From assembly GCA_038250675.1 (NCBI GenBank), contig JBBSCB010000017.1, positions 1 to 64,000 on the forward strand: a DNA stretch of 64,000 bases, written 5' to 3'. Origin of the DNA: JAICUF01 sp038250675 (GTDB taxonomy: Bacteria; Gemmatimonadota; Gemmatimonadetes; Gemmatimonadales; GWC2-71-9). Shown in pieces: positions 8,099 through 17,286 of this stretch. The position numbers and the translations under genes were made by a program. Below the pieces are notes generated by a model. The model saw only the letters and a program-made list of their open reading frames with translations. It was not told the DNA's origin and ran no database searches. Positions within the stretch are counted from its first letter, which is position 1. The number at the start of each line of letters is the position of its first letter.

Positions 8099-8989
8099 CT
8101 ACGCGACCATGATGCGAATGGCGCCCGGCACCACGCTCGCAGCGAACGGCGTGGAGCCGCCCGGCTCGCCATCGAGCTGGACCGGCTCCGCCGGATCGGA
8201 TACGACGGCTATCTCCCGGCCGCGGGCATAGGCGATGCAGCCCGCGGGCCCGCCGCCGGTTTCCCGCAGCAGGTGCCATACCGCGCGCACGCTCTCGCGG
8301 AGATTGCTGGCCCGGATCACGATGACGTCCAGCTCGCCGTCGTCGGGCCGGATGCCCGAGCGGAGCCGGATATAGGGCGGGATCACCTCGCCGCAGTTGG
8401 CGACGAGCACCATCGCCGCCTCGGCCTCGAATGCAACCCCGTCCACGGTGATGCGATGGTGGGCGGTGCGCAGCTCGCCCAGCAGCCGGAACGTCGTCGC
8501 GATGTACGCCAGGATCTTCCAGCGCCGCTTGAGGTCGGCCGGGGTGCCGGCCATGACCCGCGCATCGTAGCCCGCACCGCACGCCACCGCAAAGAAATGC
8601 GCACCGTCCTCGCGTTCGACGCGACCCAGGTCGAACGGCCGCGGGTGACCGTCGAGCAGCGAGCGCACCGCGCGCACCGGCGAGGTCGGAATGCGCAGGT
8701 TGCCGGCCAGCAGATTCCCGGTCCCGCCGGGAATCACACCGAGCGGCACCTCGGTGCCCACCAGCGATGACGCCGCCTGCATCGTGGTACCGTCGCCGCC
8801 GAAGACCGCGACCAGATCCATCCCGGCCGCCACGCCTTCGGCGGCAAAGCGGCGCGCGTCGCCCGGCCCTTCGGTCGCGCTCAGCTCGAGGCTCCAGCCC
8901 GCACCGCGAAAGGTGTCGAGTATGGCCTGCACAGCGAGCGGACGGGTCCGGGCGGCCGCCGGGTTGGTGATCAGCAGGGCGCGCGCCAT
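8099..8989 (-). CDS. Diacylglycerol kinase/sphingosine kinase family lipid kinase
   Basis: With the ATG at 8989 the protein is 296 residues, typical of YegS/DgkB-like lipid kinases. It shows LLITNPAA at the N terminus, the nucleotide-binding VFGGDGTTMQA and the GVIPGGTGNLLAGNL motif. It probably phosphorylates diacylglycerol or a related lipid at the membrane. The start codon overlaps the TamB stop as ATGA, which decides it against the longer frame to 9115. Its position behind BamA/TamA and TamB suggests envelope lipid maintenance. Confidence 0.9.
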   Translation of the reverse strand: MARALLITNPAAARTRPLAVQAILDTFRGAGWSLELSATEGPGDARRFAAEGVAAGMDLVAVFGGDGTTMQAASSLVGTEVPLGVIPGGTGNLLAGNLRIPTSPVRAVRSLLDGHPRPFDLGRVEREDGAHFFAVACGAGYDARVMAGTPADLKRRWKILAYIATTFRLLGELRTAHHRITVDGVAFEAEAAMVLVANCGEVIPPYIRLRSGIRPDDGELDVIVIRASNLRESVRAVWHLLRETGGGPAGCIAYARGREIAVVSDPAEPVQLDGEPGGSTPFAASVVPGAIRIMVA

Positions 8990-11900
8990 CAGAACTCCCG
9001 GTCCCACAGGACGTCGAACCCGATCTGATACGCCGCGGTCAGCCCATACCCCGACGAGACGCCGGTGGCGCGGCAGGTCTGGAACGTCGGCTCGACGCTG
9101 GCCTGCAGTTTCCACGCGCGCCCGAACCGGAAGTCCACGCTCGCGCCGAGGTTGTTGGAGCCGAAGCTGAACTGATTGTTGCAGAAGCCCGCATTGAGTC
9201 GGAAGAACAGCTTGGGCCCGATCTGCCAGCCCGCCGCGAGCTGGGTGATGCTGCCGCCGGCCACCGTCCCGCCGGCCAGCGCCGGCCGGATTTCCAGGAG
9301 GTCCACCGGCAACCCGACGTCCGACACAAGCGCGCGCTCGAGGTCGCTCGAGACGGCGCTCGTCAGGATCGACGCCGCGTTCTGCACGGCGTTCTGCTGG
9401 ATTCCCTGCGCCTGGCTGGCCGGCACGCCGAGGATCAGGTACGACACCAGATCGACTTCCGGCAGCGGCGGCCGGATGTTGGGACCGCTCGAAAGCGCCA
9501 GCTGCGGCCGCAGCAGCGTCCCGGTGATCTTGGCCACGACGGGCACATCGAGGCCGTTGGCCGCGTGCACCACGTGTTGCGCCTCGATGTCCAGCTTGGC
9601 GTTCAGATCCGGGGTCCCGAAGTACTGGACGCTTCCCTTGGTCACGTCGAAGTCCCGGCTCACCGGCCCGATCTTGAGCGTGTAGGTCCCGCGCGGAGTT
9701 TCGAGCACGCCGTCGATGCGGTACTCGCGCAGCCGCTTGTTGACCCGGACGTCACCCTGAAGCTGGATGTTGGCCTCGGTGGAGCGGAGCCAGAACTCGC
9801 TGCCCATGGTCAGCGCAAAGTCGCTGACCTTGAGCTCCTCCATGAACCGGCTGCTGAATCCCTGCCCCAGGCCGCGCCGGCGCACGATCGTGGTGTCCAC
9901 GAGGTCGATGGTCGTCGGATCCTCGAGGTCGATCACCCGCTTGTTGAGCAGGTCGGCAAAGTAGAGCGCGCCCTCGTCGGCGGTGCCGCTTCCGCTGAAC
10001 GTGGCGCCGTAGAACGGACCGTCCAGATTGAAGTGCCCCGAGGCGTACAGCTTGAGGAAGTTGCGCTGGTCGATGGCGTGGAAGCCGCGCGCGTCCATGT
10101 GGAGCGCAAGCACCGGCCGGGTCAGCTCCTCGAAATTGATCGAGCCGTGCACGTCGAGCGTACCGCCGCCGCCCGCGATGACGAGATGCTGCACATCCGC
10201 CGAGTCGCCCGCAAACTCGGTGCGCCCGCTGATCGAATCGTACCGGACGCCGAGCGCCGCAATGTCCATCGCGCCGTTGGCCAGCGTGAGATAGCCCGCC
10301 AGGTCGGGATCCTTCCAGGTGCCCACCACCCGGACGTCCGCACTGAGGGCGCCGGACGCGTTCTGGACCCCCGACGTGAAGGCCTCGATGATGCCAAGAT
10401 CGAGACTGTCGGCATGGGCCCGGAGACTGATCGGTCCGTCGAGCTGCCGCTGGGTCACACCCTGGAGCCCCAGGTCCACGGGCAGGTGCGCGTCCACCTG
10501 CAGCACGGGCTGCCCGGTGCGCCACATCCTGAGCTCACCGTCGAAGTGAGCCTTGGCGTAATCCACCGCGACGCGGACGTACGGCATGTAGGCGTCCGCA
10601 AAGCGGGCGTCCGCCATCCATGCGGTGCCGTGGAGCGTCGGCTCGCGGGCCGTGCCGGCGACATGAAAATCCATCCCGACGGTGCCGGCGATGCCGCCGG
10701 TGTCCCGGCTCATGAGGTCGTAGATGTCGGCCAGGTCGAGGCCAAAGCCGCGGATTGTGAGATCGCCCGCGCCCCCTCTCGGCAGCCGGCCGCCCACCTC
10801 GAGGGCGCCCGACCCGTCGGCGGCGACGATGCGCGCCGGGGTCAGCGTCGGCGCGGAATCGCCGAGCGCAACGCTGGCGGGCGCCTCCAGCCGCCAGCTC
10901 CGGGTCGGCAGGTCGAGCGCGAGCGTGTCGATTGCGAGCACGGTGGCGCTGTCACGCCGGACCCAGCGCCCGGTGCCGTCCACCCGCGAGATGCCGCCCA
11001 CGCCGGTACCCAGCGACCAGGCCAGCGAGTCCGGCCGGCCGGAGACGGCCACCGACGTGCTGTGAAACTGCCACGCACTCTTGAGCAGCGTGTCGGTATA
11101 CACCGTGATGGAATCGCCGCGCAGTGCCGCAGCAAACGCCGGAGCGGCGCCGCCGGTGTAGCGGATGGTCCCCGAGTCGGACGGCGAGCGCAACCCCTGG
11201 AACTCGAAGCCGTGGACGCCGAACACGCCGTTGACCCGGAGCGTGTCGAGGCTGCCCGCGATGGCCACGCGCGCGGTGGCCGCGCCGGCCAGGACCCGCT
11301 GCTCCCTCCGCGCGGTGTTGCGGGTCTGGCCGGTGAGTGCCAGCGCCAGCGAATCGAACGCGGTCAGACTGTCGGCTGCGAGGCGGAGGGTGATCGTGCC
11401 GTCGTGCGGGCGGGCCCAGCCCAGCGTGCCCGACCCGCTGGCAACGGCGCCCTTCCACTCGGTGTACAGCGTGTCGAGCGTGATGACGCTGTCCACGACG
11501 GCGACCCGGCTGTACAGGGTGTCGATGGTCCACTCGCGGATCCGGCTCCGGCGGAGCGCGAGCTCGAGCTGCCCTTCGGGCGCGGTCAGGCTGTCCACCG
11601 TGCCCGTTGCCGTGAGCGCACCGTTGAGCCGCGTCGTGGGTCCGCTGCCCCGAAGCGCGGCCAGATCCAGGCGGGTGAAGGCGATATGCAGGTCCTGCGC
11701 GCCCAGTTTCGGCGGCAGCAGGGTCATGCCGCCATGCAGCTCGACCGAGCCGATCTGGCCCACCAGCGTGGCATCCACCGCCGCGTGTTCGAGCGTGCCG
11801 GCCATCCGCAGGTGCCCGCGGACCTCGCCCTCCGTATGGAGTCCGGGAAATCCGCGCCGGATCCCCTCGAACGAGAGCGGGTCGAGCTCCAGGTCGGTGT

Positions 11901-13419
11901 CCAGGCCCAGCACCGTGCCGCGGGTGTCCAGATGGACGGTGCCGCGCGCGATGCTGGCCGGGCGATCGCCGTCGTGCTGCAGCGCGCTCCCGACGAAGGT
12001 GACGTTGCGCAGCGGCCCGTTGAGCGTGCCTTGCGCTTCCAGCCGGCCCGGCACCACCACCGCCGGCGCCAGCCGACGGGCGGTCCCCAGGTCGATGTCC
12101 GAGCGGCGCACGTTCACGCCATAGAACGTGAGCCCGCTCCGCTTGTCGAATCCCACCGTGCCGTCGGCGGTGATGTAGCTGACCGGGTTTCCCTCCACCC
12201 GCGCGTCCGCGAATGCCCAGTCCACGTTCAGGTGGAGCCGCTCCAGCAGATAGCCGGTCCCCTGCAGCTTGCCGCTCAGCGTGCCGAAGAACGGCAGCGA
12301 GTCCACGTAGGCGCGCACCGCATCGAGGTCGAGGTTGGCGAGTGTGACGTTCATGTCGCGGACGCCAAGGCCCCGGATCTTGTCGTCGAGCGCCACCAGC
12401 TCACCGTCCACTCGCTGCGCGCCCTCGCGCAGGTGGAGGTTCCGAAGCGTGTACGCCGTGAGCCGGCCGCTCTCCGACCTGGCCGAGATGGTGCCGCTGC
12501 CGCGCATGGCCGGAAACGCCGGCGAGACCCACCGCAGGTCCGTCAGACTGACGCGCGGCGCTTCGATCTGGAAATTGAACAGCACGGTGTCACTGGGCCA
12601 GGTCACCGCGCCGCCGCCGCTGAACTCCGAGTTGGGCATCGCGCCGCGACGGAGGCTGAACACGACACTGTCGCCGTGGAATCGCAGCCGGCCGGCCGCG
12701 TCGGTCAGGGTGATGCCGGGATCGTTGACCCGGGTGGCCAGCGAATCGAGATCGATGGTAAACGGCTGGTGATCCGGCGTGCTGATCTGGAGGGTGGACA
12801 GGACCGTGGTGAGGTCATCCAGCCGGATCACCCGGCGGAGCCCCTCGCGGCTCTCCTCGATCAGCCGGCCGGGGCGCGCACGGTCAGCCGCCAACGCGGA
12901 ATCCCGCTGGGCCGCGGTCGCGTCCCGGGGCGGGTTCCACGGCAGCGCAATGCGCAGCGTGCCATCGGTTACCCGTACGTTGTTGAACATGATGAGTGGC
13001 GACGAGGTCCCCGTGGGCCCCTGGCCCAGCCCCAGCACGTCCTCATAATTCATCCGCCCGTTTCGGTGCTTGATGAGCTGCAGCACCGGGCGGTCCACCT
13101 GGATGGAGCCGAGGATGATGTTGCCGCGGATGAGATTGGGCAGCCGGTACGTCACCCGCAGCCGGGGCAGATCGGCCAGCAGCACCCCTTCGGAATCGCG
13201 GACCACCAGCCGTTCGAAGGTGAGGTCATAGAGAAACGAGCCCGAGATCGACCCGACCTCGACCGTGCCGTGGACCACACGGTTGAGCTCGTCCGCGACG
13301 GCGCGCGCCAGCAGCGCCCGACCGGGCGGCGTGAGCGTCAGCGACGTCACGATGCCCAGCAGCGTGGCGAGCGTGCCGAACAGAAAGACGAAGACGAACC
13401 GCGCGACCGGGCGGCGCAT
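8989..13419 (-). CDS. tamB: TamB/AsmA-like translocation and assembly module protein
   Basis: This is a 1476-residue protein with an uncleaved N-terminal membrane helix (about residues 7-28, VFVFLFGTLATLLG) and a very long periplasmic region of repeated beta strands. It ends in the TamB-type (DUF490) C-terminal domain, seen in motifs such as DVPVVAKITGTLLRPQLALSS, with the terminal region lacking charged tails. TamB proteins bridge inner and outer membranes and take part in outer-membrane protein assembly and lipid transport. Its ATG shares a base with the stop of the upstream BamA/TamA-like gene (TAATG), the usual tamA-tamB order. Long open frames on the other strand here are shadows of GC-biased codons. 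Confidence 0.92.
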   Translation of the reverse strand: MRRPVARFVFVFLFGTLATLLGIVTSLTLTPPGRALLARAVADELNRVVHGTVEVGSISGSFLYDLTFERLVVRDSEGVLLADLPRLRVTYRLPNLIRGNIILGSIQVDRPVLQLIKHRNGRMNYEDVLGLGQGPTGTSSPLIMFNNVRVTDGTLRIALPWNPPRDATAAQRDSALAADRARPGRLIEESREGLRRVIRLDDLTTVLSTLQISTPDHQPFTIDLDSLATRVNDPGITLTDAAGRLRFHGDSVVFSLRRGAMPNSEFSGGGAVTWPSDTVLFNFQIEAPRVSLTDLRWVSPAFPAMRGSGTISARSESGRLTAYTLRNLHLREGAQRVDGELVALDDKIRGLGVRDMNVTLANLDLDAVRAYVDSLPFFGTLSGKLQGTGYLLERLHLNVDWAFADARVEGNPVSYITADGTVGFDKRSGLTFYGVNVRRSDIDLGTARRLAPAVVVPGRLEAQGTLNGPLRNVTFVGSALQHDGDRPASIARGTVHLDTRGTVLGLDTDLELDPLSFEGIRRGFPGLHTEGEVRGHLRMAGTLEHAAVDATLVGQIGSVELHGGMTLLPPKLGAQDLHIAFTRLDLAALRGSGPTTRLNGALTATGTVDSLTAPEGQLELALRRSRIREWTIDTLYSRVAVVDSVITLDTLYTEWKGAVASGSGTLGWARPHDGTITLRLAADSLTAFDSLALALTGQTRNTARREQRVLAGAATARVAIAGSLDTLRVNGVFGVHGFEFQGLRSPSDSGTIRYTGGAAPAFAAALRGDSITVYTDTLLKSAWQFHSTSVAVSGRPDSLAWSLGTGVGGISRVDGTGRWVRRDSATVLAIDTLALDLPTRSWRLEAPASVALGDSAPTLTPARIVAADGSGALEVGGRLPRGGAGDLTIRGFGLDLADIYDLMSRDTGGIAGTVGMDFHVAGTAREPTLHGTAWMADARFADAYMPYVRVAVDYAKAHFDGELRMWRTGQPVLQVDAHLPVDLGLQGVTQRQLDGPISLRAHADSLDLGIIEAFTSGVQNASGALSADVRVVGTWKDPDLAGYLTLANGAMDIAALGVRYDSISGRTEFAGDSADVQHLVIAGGGGTLDVHGSINFEELTRPVLALHMDARGFHAIDQRNFLKLYASGHFNLDGPFYGATFSGSGTADEGALYFADLLNKRVIDLEDPTTIDLVDTTIVRRRGLGQGFSSRFMEELKVSDFALTMGSEFWLRSTEANIQLQGDVRVNKRLREYRIDGVLETPRGTYTLKIGPVSRDFDVTKGSVQYFGTPDLNAKLDIEAQHVVHAANGLDVPVVAKITGTLLRPQLALSSGPNIRPPLPEVDLVSYLILGVPASQAQGIQQNAVQNAASILTSAVSSDLERALVSDVGLPVDLLEIRPALAGGTVAGGSITQLAAGWQIGPKLFFRLNAGFCNNQFSFGSNNLGASVDFRFGRAWKLQASVEPTFQTCRATGVSSGYGLTAAYQIGFDVLWDREF

Positions 13420-15602
13420 TAGAAGGGCTGTCCCACCGCAAAGTGGATCGTGATCTTGCGGTGGCGGTCGAGCTGGAGTGCGTCCGGCAGGATGTTCACG
13501 CTGCCGTCGGGGTTGAGCACGTACAGCGTGCCGCGCGGCAGCTTGTACGGATTGTAGGCGATGTCGAACCGGGCCGGCCCCAGCGGCGTGGCAATCCGCA
13601 GGCCGATGCCTGGCGTGATCCGGAGTCTGGCCGATGCCACGTCGGTATGCCCCCGCTGCCAGACGCTCCCGGCATCCACGAACACCGCCAGCCGCATCCG
13701 GTCCTTGAAGAACGGCGACGGCAGCCGCAGCTCGGCGTTGGCCACCGCCAGCATGTTGCCGCCGGTGGCCACCACTCGCACCGAGTCCGGCGTGGCGGCC
13801 AGGCCGCTCACGCCGACCGCATCCACCAGGCGCCGGTTGGCGACGTACACCACCGGCCCCAGTTCGTTGCGCTGGTAGCCCCGGACGTCATTCGGTCCAC
13901 CACCATAGAACCGCTGCTCCGGCGGGACGTACGGATTGACCCCGCCGCCGATGGGCTGGCTGGGCGCGACGATGGCGCCGGCCCGCAGGTGCCACGCGAA
14001 GACCGTATTCCTCGAGACCGGGTGGTACGAGCTGTAGTCCACCACCGCCCGGCTGAACTGGATCAGCGACGACGAGCCGAGGAACCGCGAAGCCACCGCC
14101 ACCTGCGCCGACGCCACGTACCCGCGGGTGGGGTCGATCGGGCTGTTGGCGCGCGGGATGCTGATCGAGCCGGTGAGCGTCGCCTGGCGGATTCGCTGGC
14201 TCAGGCGGTCCACGTCGGCCGGGTCGCAGGCGTTGAGGAACGCGCAGAAGCTCGCCGCCGTTGCGTCGGTGTGCCCGAGCGCCAGCGTGTAGGTCAGACT
14301 CAGCGGCAGCCGCCGCCGCGGCGACTCCCGGGCGAGACTCACGCTCACACCCTGCTCGGTGCGCTGATAGACCTTGAACTCCGAGCGCCGTTCGGCGTAG
14401 GCGCTCAGAATGAGCGTGTTGTTGGGCGACCGGAACGCGGGCCGCCGCATCGATGTCGTCAGATTGTAGTTGAGCCGGCGCGAGCCGATCGAATCGTCCT
14501 TGAGCGGCGAGCAAATCCCGTTGGCAAATCCCCAATCCAGCGGCGCACCGGTGCCCACCTTCGAGACGCCGCCGGTGATGTCCAGCAGGCGTGCGTGGCC
14601 CAGAAAGTTCCGGACCGTGAGCCCGCTGTTGGCGCGCACGCAGTCACTGGTGCCGTACCCCAGTCCGGCGCGGGCCCGGAACGGCGGGCTCTCGGTCACC
14701 CGGACCAGCAGCGGCACCGAATCGTCCCCCACCTCGAACTGCGTCGTGTCGATCGTCACGGATGCCAGGCGGAAGTGGTCCGAGTTGTACAGGTTCCGCT
14801 GACTGGCGTACAGGTCCTCCTGGGAATAGAGGCGGCCCGGGCGCGCCTCCATCAGCCGCACCACCGAGCCCGAGTCGATCTTCTGGTTCCCCTCGACCCG
14901 CACCACTCCCACGACGGCGCGGACGCCCGGCACCGCATTGAGCGTCACCTCGGCGGTCTTGCTTTCGTGATGGCTGAGGAAGCTGATGAAGACGTCGGCC
15001 GACGGATACCCGCGGTCGCGGAGCCGGCGCGCCATCGTGTCCGCGGCGGCCCGCATGAGCATGCGGTTGAAGATGTCGCCGGCCCGGAGCGGCAGGTCCA
15101 CGGTGACGGACTTCTGCAGCGCGGCCGGCAGCGAGTCGAGCCCGGACATCGCCAGCGAGTCGACCCGGATCGGGGCACCCTCGGTAATCACGAAAGTGAT
15201 CCAGACGCTCCCCGGCGCCCGGCGCACCATCGTGTCCACCTGCACGTCGGGAAAGCCGCTGAGCTTGTACAGCACGCCCACGCGCAGGACGTCACGCTGG
15301 AAATCGGTGTCGTCGAGGTAGCGCTTCTCGCCCAGAAAGCCCAGCCAGCTGAACGGCGCCTGGCGGGCAAAGAAGCTGGAGTTGGTCGTGGCAATCGCAT
15401 TTTCCAGCACGGTCGTGCCGATGGACTTGTTGCCCTTCCACTTGAGCGCGCGGATGACCGGCGCGGCGCCGATCTGCGCCTGGGCGCGCGCCGGCAGTGC
15501 CAGCGCGGCCAGAAGCACCAGGCGGCCGGCCCGGCGATGGAAGTTCAACGGCACTCGGATCCGCCGGAGAGCGGGTGCATGAAAATGGGACGCTCCGTAC
15601 AC
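13419..15602 (-). CDS. BamA/TamA family outer membrane assembly protein
   Basis: The 727-residue product has an N-terminal signal ending near ARAQAQ, about three POTRA repeats (for example IRALKWKGNKSIG and VRVEGNQKIDSG) and a C-terminal 16-strand barrel of the Omp85 surface-antigen type ending in Phe (HFAVGQPF). RGY-type loop residues are visible in DVRGYQRNE. Omp85 proteins fold barrels into the outer membrane. The direct coupling to TamB argues for a TamA-like role, but BamA cannot be excluded. The start is uncertain; downstream GTG codons are possible. Confidence 0.9.
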   Translation of the reverse strand: MYGASHFHAPALRRIRVPLNFHRRAGRLVLLAALALPARAQAQIGAAPVIRALKWKGNKSIGTTVLENAIATTNSSFFARQAPFSWLGFLGEKRYLDDTDFQRDVLRVGVLYKLSGFPDVQVDTMVRRAPGSVWITFVITEGAPIRVDSLAMSGLDSLPAALQKSVTVDLPLRAGDIFNRMLMRAAADTMARRLRDRGYPSADVFISFLSHHESKTAEVTLNAVPGVRAVVGVVRVEGNQKIDSGSVVRLMEARPGRLYSQEDLYASQRNLYNSDHFRLASVTIDTTQFEVGDDSVPLLVRVTESPPFRARAGLGYGTSDCVRANSGLTVRNFLGHARLLDITGGVSKVGTGAPLDWGFANGICSPLKDDSIGSRRLNYNLTTSMRRPAFRSPNNTLILSAYAERRSEFKVYQRTEQGVSVSLARESPRRRLPLSLTYTLALGHTDATAASFCAFLNACDPADVDRLSQRIRQATLTGSISIPRANSPIDPTRGYVASAQVAVASRFLGSSSLIQFSRAVVDYSSYHPVSRNTVFAWHLRAGAIVAPSQPIGGGVNPYVPPEQRFYGGGPNDVRGYQRNELGPVVYVANRRLVDAVGVSGLAATPDSVRVVATGGNMLAVANAELRLPSPFFKDRMRLAVFVDAGSVWQRGHTDVASARLRITPGIGLRIATPLGPARFDIAYNPYKLPRGTLYVLNPDGSVNILPDALQLDRHRKITIHFAVGQPF

Positions 15603-15635
15603 TGGGTCGCTCGAGCCCGCCCGGCGGACCCGCGA

Positions 15636-15664
15636 TTGACGCCACTTCGTAAGACGGGTAGTTT
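15636..15664 (+). promoter_or_regulatory. Sigma-70-like promoter of the binding-protein operon
   Basis: TTGACG (15636-15641) and TAGTTT (15659-15664) are spaced 17 bases apart and sit 30 bases before the ATG at 15694. The 91-base region also separates this operon from the oppositely directed BamA/TamA-like gene. Confidence 0.55.
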
Positions 15665-15693
15665 CACCACGTTAGGCCACGCTGTCAACTTCT

Positions 15694-17286
15694 ATGACGC
15701 CATCCCATTCCCCCCGGCCCCGCATGCGACGACTTCTGCTCACTCGCGCCCTCCTCGCCGTCGCCGCGATCGCTGCCGGAACGACCGGCTGTGGGGGTCC
15801 CGAGCACGGCGCCGGGTCCACGCTCCAGTACTACCTGACTGCCGATCCGCAGACCCTGGATCCGGCCCTGTCCACCGACGTGCAATCGGGCGAGGTGGTG
15901 GCGACGCTGTTCGACAACCTGGTGCGCTTCGACATCGACGGGAACCTGGTGCCGTCGCTCGCCACCCGCTGGGAAGCCGACTCGTCCGGCCGCACCTATA
16001 CCTTCCATCTGCGGACTGACGCCACATTTCCGGGCGGACGCCGGATCACCGCGCGGGATGCCCGGGCGTCCATTCTGCGGGCGCTGGCGCCCGGCAGCCG
16101 GGGCGGCCGCCAGTGGCCGCTGCTGCCGATCGTCGGCGCCAGCATCTATGCGGCCGGGCAGGCCCCCGACGTCCCCGGCATCGCCGTCCCCGACGACTCG
16201 ACCATCGCCTTCACCCTCGTCGAGCCGCTCAACATCTTTCCCAAGTTCCTCGCCATGCCGGTCGCCGCCGTCGTGCCGACGCCCACCCCGGCCGACTTTG
16301 CCCAGCACCCGGTGGGCAGCGGACCCTGGACGTTCGTAAGTTGGTCGCACGACGATGCCATCGTGCTGGCCCGGAACGCGGGCTACTGGGGCGGCGCCCC
16401 CAAGTCGGATACGCTGCGAATCCGGATCATCCCGGAGGCGCTGACCCAGGCAGCCGAATACGAATCGGGCCGGCTCAGCGTCGTCGAGATCCCGTTCAGT
16501 GAAACCCGGCTGTGGGAGGAGAAGCACAAGGCGGAAATCCAGCGGCGGCCCACCATTCGCGACCTCTACATCGCCATCAACACGACGCATGGTCCGCTGA
16601 AGGACGTCCGGGTCCGCCGCGCGCTCAACATGGCGGTGGACGTCGGCACCATGCTGTCCACCATCGAGTCGGACCGCGGGGTCCGGGCGGCCGGCTCCAT
16701 TCCGCCCGGCATCGCCGGCTACGACTCGACCCGCGCGCCCTACCCGCACGATGTCGACGGTGCCGGGCGGCTCCTGGCCGCGGCCGGGTACGCCAAGGGC
16801 TTCTCGCTCACGCTCTGGCGTTCGCAACGGCCGGAGCTGGCGCGCATCGCGCAGTCGGTGCAGCAGGATCTCGCGCGCCTCGGCATCAAGGTCGAGATCC
16901 TGGAGCGCGATGCGCCGACGGTGCGCGCCGCCGTTCGCAATGGCGAAGCCGATCTCTACCTAGGCGACTGGTACGCCGACTATCCGGATCCGGAGAATTT
17001 CACCTACCCGCTCTTCCACTCGAAGAACAAGGGCCCGGGCGGCAACTATGCCTTTCTCAGCGATCCGGTCCTCGACTCGCTGGTCATCCGGCTCCGCACC
17101 ACCACGGATGAGACGGAGAAGGCCGCGCTCGCCCGCCAGGCGGATGCCCGCATCTTCGATCAGGCACCGTGGATCTTTCTCTGGTTCCCGATCGACATGT
17201 GGGCCGCGCGGCCGGAGCTGGTGGGGTGGCGCATTCCGGCCGTCTTCACCGGCCAGCGCTGGACCGAGGCCCGATTGACCCGGTGA
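15694..17286 (+). CDS. ABC transporter substrate-binding lipoprotein (family 5, DppA/OppA type)
   Basis: A 530-residue lipoprotein: the N terminus has positive charges, a hydrophobic stretch and a lipobox at TTGC. It then follows the extracellular family 5 pattern (DPQTLDPALSTDVQSGEV, PVGSGPWTF, VRRALNMAVD, DWYADYPDPENF). Such proteins bind peptides, nickel or other small ligands outside the inner membrane and deliver them to a DppBCDF-type transporter. It has a likely promoter just upstream and overlaps the permease gene by four bases. Confidence 0.92.
   Translation: MTPSHSPRPRMRRLLLTRALLAVAAIAAGTTGCGGPEHGAGSTLQYYLTADPQTLDPALSTDVQSGEVVATLFDNLVRFDIDGNLVPSLATRWEADSSGRTYTFHLRTDATFPGGRRITARDARASILRALAPGSRGGRQWPLLPIVGASIYAAGQAPDVPGIAVPDDSTIAFTLVEPLNIFPKFLAMPVAAVVPTPTPADFAQHPVGSGPWTFVSWSHDDAIVLARNAGYWGGAPKSDTLRIRIIPEALTQAAEYESGRLSVVEIPFSETRLWEEKHKAEIQRRPTIRDLYIAINTTHGPLKDVRVRRALNMAVDVGTMLSTIESDRGVRAAGSIPPGIAGYDSTRAPYPHDVDGAGRLLAAAGYAKGFSLTLWRSQRPELARIAQSVQQDLARLGIKVEILERDAPTVRAAVRNGEADLYLGDWYADYPDPENFTYPLFHSKNKGPGGNYAFLSDPVLDSLVIRLRTTTDETEKAALARQADARIFDQAPWIFLWFPIDMWAARPELVGWRIPAVFTGQRWTEARLTR

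Noticed and set aside
9565..13422. Plus-strand open frame of 1285 codons opposite TamB
   Set aside because: It is a shadow: the minus-strand TamB frame has clear domain matches, while this one is a low-complexity Arg/His/Gly product of GC-biased codons with no motif.
15684..15699. Resemblance of GTCAACTTCTATGACG before the binding-protein ATG to the sigma-promoter palindrome
   Set aside because: The inverted repeat is broken here and part of the word is coding, so it is probably coincidence.
13443..16019. Plus-strand open frame of 858 codons opposite the BamA/TamA-like gene
   Set aside because: It has the same shadow pattern and crosses the promoter and start of the binding-protein gene.
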